Source of the DNA: Margaritifera margaritifera
Lineage: Eukaryota > Mollusca > Bivalvia > Unionida > Margaritiferidae
DNA length: 64,000 nt
Direction: 5' to 3'
Assembly: GCA_029931535.1 (NCBI GenBank)
Contig: JAQPZY010001523.1
Span: 1,119,001-1,183,000, forward strand
Part shown: one piece after another, positions 35,534-46,949 of the stretch
How positions within the stretch are numbered: position 1 is the first letter of the stretch
Layout: each line of letters starts with the position of its first letter
The notes under the pieces: model-generated
Databases searched by the model: none
What the model was told of the DNA's origin: nothing
The model's input: only the letters and a program-made list of their open reading frames with translations
Translations under genes and position numbers: made by a program

Positions 35534-35776
35534 ATGTCGTGTTGTTGTCATTGTTTCCATTTTGTACGTACCCATGTGCCGGGAAGAGTTACCGTTCTTG
35601 CTGGCATGGGTGACCTTGAACTTGTTGCAAATGTTGAATTTTGTCAGTTATCTCTCAGCTTACAGCTACCAGTAGGCCAAACAGACCTGCCCATCCACAG
35701 GCAGACTAGAAAAAAGTTACGGTCTGATATCAATGTACTAGTGCTGTTTCACTCTTCAAGAAACATTAGACTGTAA
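35534..35776 (+). other. Unexplained open frame
   Basis: The plus-strand frame includes HVPGRVTVLAGMGDLELVAN and GQTDLPIHRQTRKKLRSD, which looks more coding-like than its surroundings. No splice sites of quality or homology are recognised. A short poly-G tract follows at about 35790. The flanks 34860-36480 hold nothing else. Confidence 0.15.
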
Positions 35777-36479
35777 ACAAGAAAAAAGTAGGGGGGGGGG
35801 GGCAGATAAATTCTGATGAATGCAATGTTAATTTTTTTCTCTTCTAATGTTAAACAAGAGATCACTCACCTGCATGGACAACTGACAACTAAGCTTGTGA
35901 AGAAAATTTACACATTAGTGAAACTGTGGAGTGGAAAGAGAAGTTGGGAGCACATAGTTGCCACACGGTCTATTAGGTCTAACATAATATTAATGTTTCA
36001 GGTTGTACCGTACTAAATAAGATTGGATTGGTTGGTTGGAATAAGATTCCCCCTCTCTTTACTGAAAATGAACCTCTGTTCCATGACTAATTTTATTCCT
36101 TAAGAAAAAAGACCTTGTAAGTATTACTCAACAATATAATGCTTTATGATAGTTGGATTACCACACTCTATGTAATTAAATAATTTGCATTTGTCTCATA
36201 TAACTTGCTGTAAATTTGAACTGACCATGGTTAGCAAACATCATGTACAGGTTGCCACTATTGAATCATGCTGTCTAGTCTATGGCCAGAAGGAGCTAAA
36301 AAATACTGGAAGAAATAGTAAAGGTCTAAATAATCATGATGTCTAATACTGTTACAGATGAATGCAATCTGGGGTTTTTTTTTAAAAAATTTTATTGTTG
36401 TTTGGTAAGAAAATGTCTAGGGTAGGTGTTTGAAAAACTCAGGTTCATAACACTGGTAATTATTTTTATTTTTATATTT

Positions 36480-36970
36480 TTAATTTATTCTTCAGATTTA
36501 AATAACAGATTTTCAATGTTATCCCTAAGGTGTATTATTTCCTAATTTATATAACTTGTTCAATTGAGACCCATGAATCCGGTATTCTAAATTTATTTTA
36601 GAAATGTTTTCCAAGGGGAAGAACTCCCATCACAACCCAAAACCTGTGATTCTCAATATACCTAATCATTGGTTACTTCCCTTGCTTCAATATGCAAACT
36701 ATTTTCGCCTGCTCAGTAGTTAGTCTGCTAATTCTAGATGACAAAAGCCCATATTTCAAATTTGATCAAAATCAGATCAGAAATGTGGCTTCCAGAACGG
36801 TAACAAGGTCAGTCAATCAGACAAAAGGTCACCTAATTAGTATGCATGGATCTTGCTCATTATCGAACATCCAAGTTTTTAATGATGTAAGCAAATATTC
36901 CAAGTTTAATAAAAATTGGATGAGAAATGTGGTGGGATACATTCCAGATTTCATCAAAATTGTATGATAT
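36480..36970. repeat. Dispersed repeat, second copy at 58010-58600
   Basis: It shares with 58010-58600, in order, an AACTTGTTC.ATTGA block, TGATTCTAAAT/CTCAATA, GGTTA.TTCCC and TCAGATCAGAAATGTGGCTTC. These are followed by GGTAACAAGGTCAGTCAATC and TTAGTATGCATGGAT. The AGATTAGAAATGTGCC block is the seed of the satellite at 58602-60473. Confidence 0.7.
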
Positions 36971-36974
36971 AATG

Positions 36975-37841
36975 GGGAAACAAAGGAAACCTTAAAATAT
37001 TGACATGTGACTTTAAGGATAAGACCTCAAATGTGAAATGGAACACATCTTCTAGTGACAATGTACAAGTACTAAGCTTCATCCATTTATCTTAAACAGC
37101 TGTTAAATAAAAAAAGCAGAAGGGCAAATGTGACTGAAACCTAAACTATTGACCTGTGACCATGCCCTTGAAGGTGGAACCCCTAATACGGTATAGTTGT
37201 ACCCAGTTTCTTCTTTCATTTAAATTGGCTCTAACATTACAGAGTGGAAAGGAAAGTGCAGTAGAAAAATTCAACATATAACACCACAACATTGACCTTG
37301 AAGATAAGACCTTCAGTGTGGTACACAACACGCCTGCAAATGATGACATATATGTATACCAAGATTCATCCATTAATCTCAAACAGCTCTAAAGTTAAAG
37401 AATGAAGATGAAATTGTGATGGAAAACATAAATACTGAGCTATGACCTTATTCTTGAAAATATTAACATCAAAGTGGTATGTGAAAATATTCAGTTGTGA
37501 CCTTGAAGATATCACCCCCAGTGTGGTCAGTTACACACCTTACAGTCATGATGTACAGTTATGCAGAGTTTCATGCAGTACTCTGTTTGCCTAAAAATTA
37601 TAAAGCAGAAGGGAAAGTGTGATGAAAGCATAAAATATTTAGCTTTGACCTTGAAAATAAGACTCCCAAAGTGATATGTGACACACCTTCTATTGATGAT
37701 GTATAAGTATACCATGTTTCATTTCCTAAATCTTGAACAGCTTTAAATTTATAAAGCAGAAGGGAAAGTAATGGAAAACCTAAAATATAGCCTCAACCTT
37801 AAAGATAGCAACAAGCATGTCTTCTAGTGATGACATACAAG
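36975..37841. repeat. ~150-bp degenerate tandem repeat (AGCAGAAGGGAAAGTG family)
   Basis: Successive units carry GACCTTGAAGATA, CCCAATGTGGTATG, CACACCTTCTAGTGATGATG, TACCAAGTTTCATCC, CTCAAACAGCTTTAAAG and AGCAGAAGGGAAAGTG. The array continues beyond the pogo-like insertion at 38897-39100 and returns at 41045-41790. Confidence 0.85.
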
Positions 37842-37843
37842 TA

Positions 37844-38894
37844 CAGTGAAACCCTGCTATAACGCGAATTCGGATATAACGCGATCGTCGCGTGGCTCCC
37901 AAAATTTCATATATTCATTCGCACGTGAATTTTTTTTCAAGGTACGAGAAATAGTGTATAAAATGTGTATATTAACAGTATCATTTTGGGGAAGAGCTCG
38001 CGTACGAATTCGAGTATAATACGTTTGTGGCGTGGTTCCCCAAATTTTATATACATGTACATGTAGTTTTCTCGTACACGGATTTTTTTATTTTTTTTTA
38101 AGAACGAGAAATAGTGTATAAAAAGTTTATTATCATTTTGGGGAAGAGATCACGTATGAATTCGATAGTGGTGTGGCTTCTGAAATTTAACAATTTCACC
38201 AATTTCTTGAAGTGTTATGCCAAAATAAACATTATCGGAAATGTTACTTATTACTGATCCATGAGTAAAGCCAGTAAGTCTTCTTTGTGTTTGATTTCAA
38301 TTCATTCTGTATACAATCATTGCTCAAACAATATCTGACATGTTTTTCTTCTCTAACTGCATACACAACCAAGCATCAGACAATGTGGTGGTTGATAAAA
38401 GATTCTCACGATTTAATAAACATCAAAAAACGTAAGCCGCCAACATGTGCGCTGGACTTCAATTCATCTTGTATACAATCATTGCGCAAACAATAGCCGA
38501 CTTATGTTTCTTCTTTAACTGTATACACAACCAAGCACCAGACAATGCGGTGGTTGATCAAAGATTGTCATATGTGGGTGCTTATGTAGAGACTGAGCTT
38601 GGGCGGCAAGATCACATTGAGTTCAAATAACCACTCTCTGTTACTTGGCACTGAACAAGTACAGCTGTATCAAACTCCTGGCTCAATCAAAGGGTTGTCA
38701 TGTGGGAAAACAAAGACGGATCGATATCAGATAGTAAACGGTGTTGATACCCTATTCATGCTATACATTAGACGTGTATACGTTGTTCTCTGAATAAAGT
38801 AAAATATAGTAAAACCCAGCAATAACGCGACCCCGCTTTTTCCGCTATCGAATTTTATGGACCCCAAATAGCGTGTTATAGCGGGGTTTCACTG
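37844..38894. mobile_element. pogo/Tigger-like DNA transposon, non-autonomous, 1051 bp
   Basis: The ends are inverted: CAGTGAAACCCTGCTATAAC at 37844 and its near inverse (GTTATAGCGGGGTTTCACTG) ending at 38894. TA lies on both sides (37842-37843, 38895-38896). Removing the element rejoins ACAAGTA to TACCAAGTTTCATCC, exactly the consensus of the surrounding 150-bp repeat, which proves the insertion point. Inside are two internal direct duplications (about 37940-38015 with 38100-38165; 38287-38410 with 38445-38575). I find no intact transposase. The CpGs in its ends exceed the window average. Confidence 0.85.
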
Positions 38895-38896
38895 TA

Positions 38897-39100
38897 TACC
38901 AAGTTTCATCCCATAATCTCCAGTGACTTTAACGTTATAGAGCAGAAGAGAAAGTGATGTAAGCATAAAATACTGAGCTATGACGTTGATTTTGAAGATA
39001 ATACTCCCAATGTGGTATGTGATACACCTTCTACAGAAGATGCACACGTATACCAAGTTTCATGCCTTAATCTCAAACAGCTTAAAAGTTACAGCAAGGG
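38897..39100. repeat. ~150-bp AGCAGAAGGGAAAGTG-family repeat, continued
   Basis: This is the same unit as 36975-37841, split from it by the pogo-like insertion. From 39100 to 39650 I see no supported feature. Confidence 0.8.
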
Positions 39101-39654
39101 TCACGCTACCAGGCGAAGTGGGTGACTAAGTCACCAAAAAATGTAAACTTTGCCTTCTTCTATTAGGAAAGTGAAAATGACTTTGCCTTGTCATTTTTTC
39201 AAAACTACACCGAGTGACAGTTGTTTATGGCTTTTGAGATGCTCCCTCAACCCTGCCAAGTAGTTGTTAAGCCCCAGGCAAAATGGATTGCATGTTGCCT
39301 TTGCTGGTGTTCATATCAATTGCGTCAACAAAACAAACTCTTGCACATTCACAGGCATGTGTTTTAATAGCTGATTGACCAATTAACTCTTTCCCCCATA
39401 CAAGATATTGCTGTTCGATTTGCGGAAGTTATCATATGATGAAAACTTAACTTGTGTTTCAAAACTAAATCATCTATATGTAAATGACAATGTGTTTTTT
39501 GAGAATAGAATTGGTGAAAGCACTTTCTAGATGTATAGTTTGAAGATTTTAACTGCTTTGCTTGCATTATTTTCTTCATAAAATCAGTTTGAAATCATAA
39601 GTGAGCCTGCTAAGGAGTAATAATGGCAGACATCGCCATGTCCTGGAAATTCAT

Positions 39655-39908
39655 CTTCATTAGACGGTCTGTTTTCCTAGTTCACTGGGCTAATCATTAG
39701 AATGTCTGTTTTCATAGTTTACTGGGCTAATCATTAGACTTTTCATAGTTCACTGGGCTAATCATTAGAATGTCTGTTTTCATAGTTCACTGGGCTAATC
39801 ATTAGAATGTCTGTTTTTATAGTTCACTGGGCTAATCATTAGACTTTTCATAGTTCACTGGGCTAATCATTAGAATGTCTGTTTTCATAGTTCACTAGGC
39901 TAATAAAT
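39655..39908. repeat. ~37-bp tandem repeat, about 7 units
   Basis: ATAGTTCACTGGGCTAATCA plus TTAGAATGTCTGTTTTC recurs. Some units lack the GAATGTCTGT part and are about 10 bases shorter. From 39910 to 40860 nothing else was recognised. Confidence 0.9.
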
Positions 39909-40869
39909 TTAAGGAAATTAAACAATTCATAGAAAGCAAAGTGTTAACTATTATGTGATAAAAGCTTTAGCCTAAAAATAAAAATGTGTCGATTAGAAAC
40001 CTATGGGACAATGCTTTTGGAATTGATAAGCGCTGTAACTTAAGGTCAAGGTTGTTTTCTTATATCACTCATTTTGTGAAAATTAGAAAAAAAGTAGCAA
40101 AGAAAAAAATATCGAACCATTACATGACATTATTATGAGTACATAGACAAATATAAAAACCAAACATTTTCAATCCTATCTTGGGATTGGTGTAACGAAG
40201 CTAGAAAGTGAGTGGTCATATAAAGAAACTCCCTGTTTCTAAAAATAGATGCATCTACTGTTACAAACTTCATCAAAAGATTCACATTTAATTTAGAATC
40301 AGCTCCCTCAAAATGCAGTTGTAAAGTTGGGATCACTCATCAGTGACCACTGCAGTTTGAATGGATGAACACTATGATGTTGAAGACACATGTACATGTG
40401 CTCTCATGTGCATGTCATAGCCAAATATAGGGGTTGTTTCAAACTAGTTTATAAATGTTTTTGACTGCCATTACCTAGTGAAGAAACTAACAAAAAATAA
40501 ATTTTGTTCATTAAGTGGCAGTTGCATAAGTATGTTTACCTATTTGTAATTACAATACTGTAATCTAGGTACTCCTGTCAGTTAAAATTAATTACAATGT
40601 ATAGTTTCTGCTATGCTTTTTTGAAGTCATATGGCCAAAATATATTGCATATTTCGCTCCATCTAAACATACACACTTTCAAGTATGAATACACTGCATA
40701 TGAGTATGATACATTCATACACTTACAAAATGTGTTTATAATATACATACAACATAGAGACCTTTCTACTTGAAGATAAAGTATTGCTTAAAACCAATGT
40801 TAAATGCAAATATGCAAAATGAGAAATACGGGATACAGTTCAAATAAGAGAACAAGAGCACACACACAC

Positions 40870-40872
<3 letters not shown>

Positions 40873-40937
<65 letters not shown>
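40873..40937. repeat. (TA)n microsatellite
   Basis: About 64 bp of uninterrupted TA, just after a short CA run. Confidence 0.95.
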
Positions 40938-40940
<3 letters not shown>

Positions 40941-41044
40941 TTTCTTTCTTGCTATGCTGCCACTTCTCCCTGTTCTGCTCTCACTTCTTCCTATTCTGTC
41001 CAAAACGAGAAGTCACTTCTCCCGAAAATTCAAGTCTAGCTTGA

Positions 41045-41790
41045 TCCCTGTTACAGAGCAGAAGGGAAAGTGCATTGAAAATGTAAAATATTGATCTGTG
41101 ACCTTGACCTTGAAGAGAGCAACCCCAATCTGCTATTCAACACACCTTCTAGTGATGATGTATAAGTATACAAAGTTTCATCCCTTAATCTCAAATGACT
41201 TTGCAGTTATAGAGCGAAAGTGTGATGGAAAATGTAAAATAGTGTGTCATGTTGTTGACCTTCAGGATAGGATCCCCAATGTGGTATGCAACACACCTTC
41301 TAGTGAGGATGTGTACATATGCCAAGTTTCATCCTTTGATCTTGAACGGCTTTACAGTTATAAAGTGTGATGGAAAACCCACAATATTGAGCTGTGACCT
41401 TGACTTTGAGGATAGGACTTACAGTGGGTACAGGACACACCTTCTTGTGATGATGTACAAGTATACCATTTGTCTTCCATTAATTTCTCAAATGGCTTAA
41501 AAGTTATTGAGCAGACGGGAAAATGTGATGGAACACAAAATAGTGAGCAGTTACATTGAAGATAGCAACCCCAATGTGAAATGTCACCAACCTTCTCATG
41601 ATGATGTATAAGTGTACAAGCTTCAACCCTTGATCTCCAGCAGCTTCAAAGTTATAGAGCAGAAGGGAAAGTGTGATGCAAAATGTAAAATACTGATGAT
41701 ACACCTTCAAGTGATGATATATAAGTATACCAAGTTTCATCCCTTAATCTCAAACAGCATTAAAAGTTATAGTTCAGAAGGGAAAGTTGG
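41045..41790. repeat. ~150-bp AGCAGAAGGGAAAGTG-family repeat, third block
   Basis: Four to five units have the same ordered blocks as 36975-37841. Open frames on both strands in this block are by-products of the repeat. Confidence 0.85.
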
Positions 41791-41953
41791 CCAGATGGTG
41801 GAAGCATGGATACTCTGTCGCCTGTTTTTCTTTGAAAAGTCTATTTACAGAAACCAACCTACATAACTTCACTGAAAAATAATTCCATTGTGCATAAATG
41901 TTTCACTAGTATTGTTTGAATTTTTATATTCATAAGCAATGTGTGTAACTTAC

Positions 41954-41986
41954 CTCAAGATTATCTTCATAATGGACCAGAAACAT
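41954..41986 (-). other. Candidate exon MFLVHYEDNLE ending at a strong donor
   Basis: On the minus strand the ATG at 41986 follows a long poly-T. The frame MFLVHYEDNLE ends at a perfect GTAAGT donor (from 41953), phase 0. It could join in frame to 35054 or 31276. It may also be an internal exon with an unseen acceptor, or chance. Confidence 0.25.
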
Positions 41987-42129
41987 AAAGTAAAAAAAAA
42001 AAAAGCAAAAACTTCCTGGTCCATGCCAAAATTTGGTGCTCATAGGCAGACTGACCGGTTTCAATTTCACACAGTTCACTAGCCTGTGAATTAATTTTTA
42101 GCTGTACGGGTCATTGAATGGAATGACTT

Positions 42130-42690
42130 GTCCATTGTCTGTCCGTTAGCACAAGTTTGTTATCGCTACTCCTAAACTATCTGTACTTGCTTGATTACAC
42201 ACACATTCATCGAAAGGTCTAGTGAGTCCTAACTGAAAATGATTACACATACATTCATCGAAAGGTCTAGTGAGTCCTAACTGAAAATGATTACACACAC
42301 ATTCATCGAAAGGTCTAGTGAGTCCTAACTGAAAATGGCGCTGTTCAGATAGCTGATATGGCCACCACAGCAGCCATCTTGAAAATCTTTTTGTTGCTAC
42401 TCCTTCTGCATGGGTGGTCACATCAACATGGGGTTTTGACTAAAAGACTTCTTATAACGTCTAGTTGCTTCTAAATGAAAAATGGTTTCGTTTGGACATC
42501 CAAGATGACTACCACAGCAGCCATCTTCAAAATATTGTTATTGCTACTCTTCCTGAATGGATGGTGATTATCAACATGGAGTTTCACTAAGACTTCTTAT
42601 GATGTCTAGTTTGTCCTAAATGAAAATAGTGCCAAACTTACATCCAATATGACTGCCACAGTGGCTAATTTGAAAATCTTGTCACTCAAA
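42130..42690. repeat. Inverted-orientation copies of the 24.2-25.0 kb repeat family
   Basis: GCAGCCATCTTGAAAATCTT, ATCAACATGGGGTTTT and GTCCTAAATGAAAAT are the inverse of blocks at 24150-25045. A 48-bp subrepeat (ACACATTCATCGAAAGGTCT) is present three times at about 42195-42338. Confidence 0.85.
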
Positions 42691-42699
42691 AGTATCAGA

Positions 42700-44880
42700 G
42701 ATGGTTTCAACACTCAGCAATTAAAAAGTAGAAATGGTCTTATCTTTAATTCCTGCAAGTTCTTTTCAGACAGCTGAGCATCAGTCTCTTTGAGGGATTC
42801 TTGTTACAAAGGAGTAAACAAGTGCAAAGTTAAGATTGATTAAGAAATGTTATTCCTTTTATACTTTATGTCTGGATAATTTTCAAAGTGGCCAATAAAG
42901 AAATCCATAAATCTCATAAAAATTAAGTTTTTCACCTTTTCTTGACAAGTCCATTTCTTTTCCAATTTCACTAATATTTCAACACTGTACTAAGACCAAG
43001 GGGGAGATTATCAGTCTGGTAAGCATTTAATGGCTCTCTGATCTAACAACCTGCAGAGGGTACAGGTGGAGTTGGTGACTTGTTGAAGGCTCCCTGAAGT
43101 GGAAAAGCCAGAAAAACCCCCGAGAACCATGAAATGTGGACAAGTGAATACCAACTAAACACAATAGGGCTGCAGGAGAAGTCAGAACATTTTCTTGACC
43201 AAAGCTGATACATTTTTTGTTTCTTTAATCATATTAAAATCCAATATTTACATAATATTTACACAAGATTCTGGGGAAGGAACTGAATTTCAACATTTAA
43301 ACAAATTCTTTCTTGTCCGTGGCTGATAGACAAAAGAAATCCCCAACCCTACACAATAGGGCCAGGCATCAGTGGTTCTAGACACTACAACTATACTACT
43401 GAAAATTTCATCAATAAAGTAAATTTTCATATTAAAGCCAGAAGATTATTTAAGACAGGAAGAAAATGCTTGAATGACTTTTAAATAAAAAAAATGCCTT
43501 TTTAAAAAAATATACATTTTATTTACTGTGCTGGCACCATGCTACTGCAGGCAACATAAAATTTTCTCCTTTACAAAGTCTCAAAAACAAGTTTTTCATA
43601 CAAGTACCACTAACGTGATATACAACACTGGCAATACATACAATTAAAAAAAAACTGCTCACATCAACTGACCTAAATGTTATTCCCTATTTTGATATAA
43701 TTTATTTTGTCTTTTTCCTTCCATTGGAAAAGAATAAACAAAATTTTCAAAGAAATGTACAGTTAAGGGTTTGTTTAGAGTGGCAAAAACCTTGCGATTG
43801 TAGTTAATTGCTAGTATAATGGTCAAAGGGAGGCTATCCAAAATCTTGAAAATTTAATGTTCTCAAACCGATATTGCAAGCAACATTTCATAAAACTTTT
43901 TCACTTACATAAATTTAAAAATAAGTTTAGATAATCTTCAGAGGGGAGGTATGCTTAGTATGTCAACCGAGATTAAATAATAAAGAATAATCCTAAATTC
44001 AAAATTAAGCATGAAATCCACAAATATTCTGAGCCTATCTTGCTACCAGGAGATATACCTGACTATGACATAACAGCATCTAATTATAATCATCACATTT
44101 CCAGTCTTAATTACAGAACAATCGTGCCCTTGGGTGGAAGGTCATAGAGGTTTAAAAATCAAAGTACATCTGTTATCTTATCACAGATGAATGTGTGTCA
44201 AATGTACTTATCTGATATTATTCATTAGACATGATCTACATGTTATATATATCCTATAAAATCAACCAAAAACTATATTTGATATGAAGGCACTTTTGTT
44301 CAAATATTGGATTATATTTGCACTAAATTTAATTTGGAATTAAAGCAGGAATATTTCTAAAATCCATACACTTCATGTTTCAGCATTCAACTATGAACTT
44401 CATTTCAACATGGCAAGCAACAATGAATAACACTTAAATTCTATGTCATCAAAATGCAAATCTGATCACTTGATTAAAAATGCAGTATTTTACAATTTAA
44501 AAACATACTGTAGCTTCTGCAATAGACAAAACCTAAACACATACACATACCAGTAAACTAGTGGTTAGTCAAGTCCATGAAAAGACTGTAGAGAGAAGTT
44601 TTACGGTGGAGAAATTGTAGCGTTTTCAGAGTGACATAACAAAAACAACTTCCAGCACATTTACCACCTTATATATTGTACCTTCTTTAGATCTGCAAGA
44701 GCTAAAATTTATCTAGGCCAAAATTTCTATCCCATTTTTGAACAAAATCACAAAATTTTTCATCTGCGTAAAATACCTGCTATATGGAAATATATTTATA
44801 TATGAATAAATTGTTACATACAAATATTTCTCAAAAGCTTATACAATGTCAATCATCTTTGTTCAGCAGTTAAAAGTTTT
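42700..44880. other. No supported feature
   Basis: AT-rich sequence without a recognised gene, tandem array or transposon end on either strand. Confidence 0.5.
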
Positions 44881-44966
44881 GCATTGTGACATACTACAAT
44901 ACAGGACTGTGTTTTGTGATATGCATTGTGACATACTACAATACAGGACTGTGTTTTGTGATATGC
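44881..44966. repeat. 42-bp direct duplication
   Basis: GCATTGTGACATACTACAAT is repeated exactly at 44881 and 44923. Confidence 0.95.
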
Positions 44967-45046
44967 ATTGCAATTTATTGGGGAAAATCTTATGAAAGTG
45001 CCAATAATATTAAAGCACAAACAAGAAGTCAAAGTTTCATATAACT

Positions 45047-45190
45047 TTAATTTCTGTTAACTCTCTTTACATGAACAAAAGACTGAAAAACATCCTTACA
45101 TGTGGGAAAGTCAGATCTGCATACAACTGGTTTCCGTTTCATCTGGATCTTCTCAACTCTGATCGCTTTAGCGGCTAGGATGGGATTATA
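45047..45190 (-). other. Coding-like open frame, uncharacterised
   Basis: On the minus strand 47 codons read YNPILAAKAIRVEKIQMKRK, then PVVCRSDFPTCKDVF, ending in TAA at 45047-45049. Directly upstream in the same frame, after one TAG, the reading continues back through DNLVIFLDCNSEVKF. The TAG is preceded by a T-poor tract, so an acceptor there is weak. It could be an exon, a relic of a gene with one stop, or chance. I do not recognise the protein. Confidence 0.25.
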
Positions 45191-46195
45191 CTAACGTGCA
45201 GTCAAGCACATCATCCCATCTGTGAATTTCACTTCTGAATTACAGTCCAGAAAAATGACAAGGTTATCAATTAATTTTCCACCTTTCTTGTAGAATTATA
45301 GTCAAAGTGCTGCAAGATGAGTGATTTTACCCATTTATTTGGCACCAACTCATGCAAGACTTAAGGCTCCAGGTCTTCAATTTTGAGTTGTTGCTATACA
45401 ACAGGTGGGATATAGCATGCAGTTCAGCCATCATCTCAGTACACACCTTTCAGAAATTCTTTTTTTGGTTTTTGAACAACAGATACTGAGACAATACATT
45501 TAAATGAAGCTGAAGTAGAAATTTTATTATATTATTTATAGAAATAGTGCAAAAACTATTTCATTGGCAAAATACTGCAAAATACGTACTGACAGGAACT
45601 GTACCACAATATGCCAATATAAATGAGATTATTGATAGAATTTAAGTCTGGACTTAAATTTTATTGGTGAAATTCAGGCCAGGTTTCTTCCAGTGTGAAA
45701 TTTGTTGTCTTATTTGCAAAAGTGCAAACTGTGACCTTGGCCTTCCACCTCTAGGCTCATGAATCAAAAATTCTCTACTGAATTTGACAGAAAAGCATCA
45801 TGCCAACAGTTGAAGCAATATCCTTTAAGTTTATAACAGTCGTGCTGTTTAACTCCATTGCTTGTAAACAAGTATCAACATAATACAGTGAATTCCGCCA
45901 AGAAAAAAAGATGCAAGTAACAGGGCTATGCATATAAAGCTAATACATGTAGAAACAGGTCTTCACAGTAAAGATTATATTGTGGGATCATGTATATGTA
46001 GATGCACAACCACAGAATAGATAAAACCTGACTGGGGTAAGGGATGTGAGAAAGTGATATCATACTTCACGTTTTAGATCTTGACTGAATGACATATTAT
46101 ACTAGTTTATACACAACAAAAACCAGATACAGTTAACTTTGTATTTATAAACATGTATATTTGGCAAGAGGGACAGTTTGCAGCTACTGATGAAT

Positions 46196-46785
46196 TTTGT
46201 TTCATTCTGTCAGTGAGTGATTCAGCAGTAACTGAATAGGCACAAGAGGTTGTACAGAAGGTCACAGCTGGGCTGTGAAACTGCCTGACAGAATGTTATG
46301 GATAACCCTTGAGTAATGTTTCTTCATCGGAAACTAAATGAGCTCAGCGAAGACTGGGCTGTCCAATGTAAGTAGGAGATGCCAGGGGCAACCGTGTGGA
46401 CTTCACTCAATGGTTTGTTTGAAAATGCAATATAGCGCTGACATTAGATACTTGGGTGAATAAAATGGAATGAAATGAAGTGAATGCCCAATTTTTGGTT
46501 CATTCTGTCAGTGATTCAGCAGTACCTGAATGGGCACAATAGGGTTGTACAGAAGGTCACAGCTGGGCTGTGAAACGTCTTACAGAATGTTATGGATAAC
46601 CCTTGAATAAAGTTACTTAAGCAGAAACTGAAGGAGCTCAGCGAAGACTGGATTGTCCAACGTAAGCTGGGGATGCCAGAGGAAACCATAAGGACTACAC
46701 TCAATGGTTTTAGTTGAAGACGCAATATAGCACTGACAACCGATTCTTGGGTGAAGAAAACAGAATGGAATGAAGTGAATACCCA
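46196..46785. repeat. ~290-bp direct tandem duplication
   Basis: The copy from TTCATTCTGTCAGTGAGTGA at about 46200 is repeated from about 46500, including CAGCTGGGCTGTGAAAC and GAATGTTATGGATAACCCTT. A diverged third member lies at 7390-7685. The minus-strand frame at 46516-46911 lies in the second copy and is not supported. Confidence 0.85.
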
Positions 46786-46949
46786 AAGAGAACATTTAAT
46801 AGGGAAATCGAGAAGTAGCAGCAAAATAATCCCAAGTCCATTGAACACTGCAGGCACTGTGGCGGGGATGGCGACGGTCAATAGAAATATATAACGTACT
46901 GTCACTCTCACTGCCCCAAACTAAGAATTTGTGAATGAAGACACTGCAC

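Noticed and set aside
41098..41866. Overlapping frames on both strands at 41.1-41.9 kb
   Set aside because: They follow the ~150-bp repeat units and have no homology.
46516..46911. 131-codon minus-strand frame with hydrophobic stretches
   Set aside because: It overlaps one copy of the 290-bp duplication; the other copy does not keep the frame.
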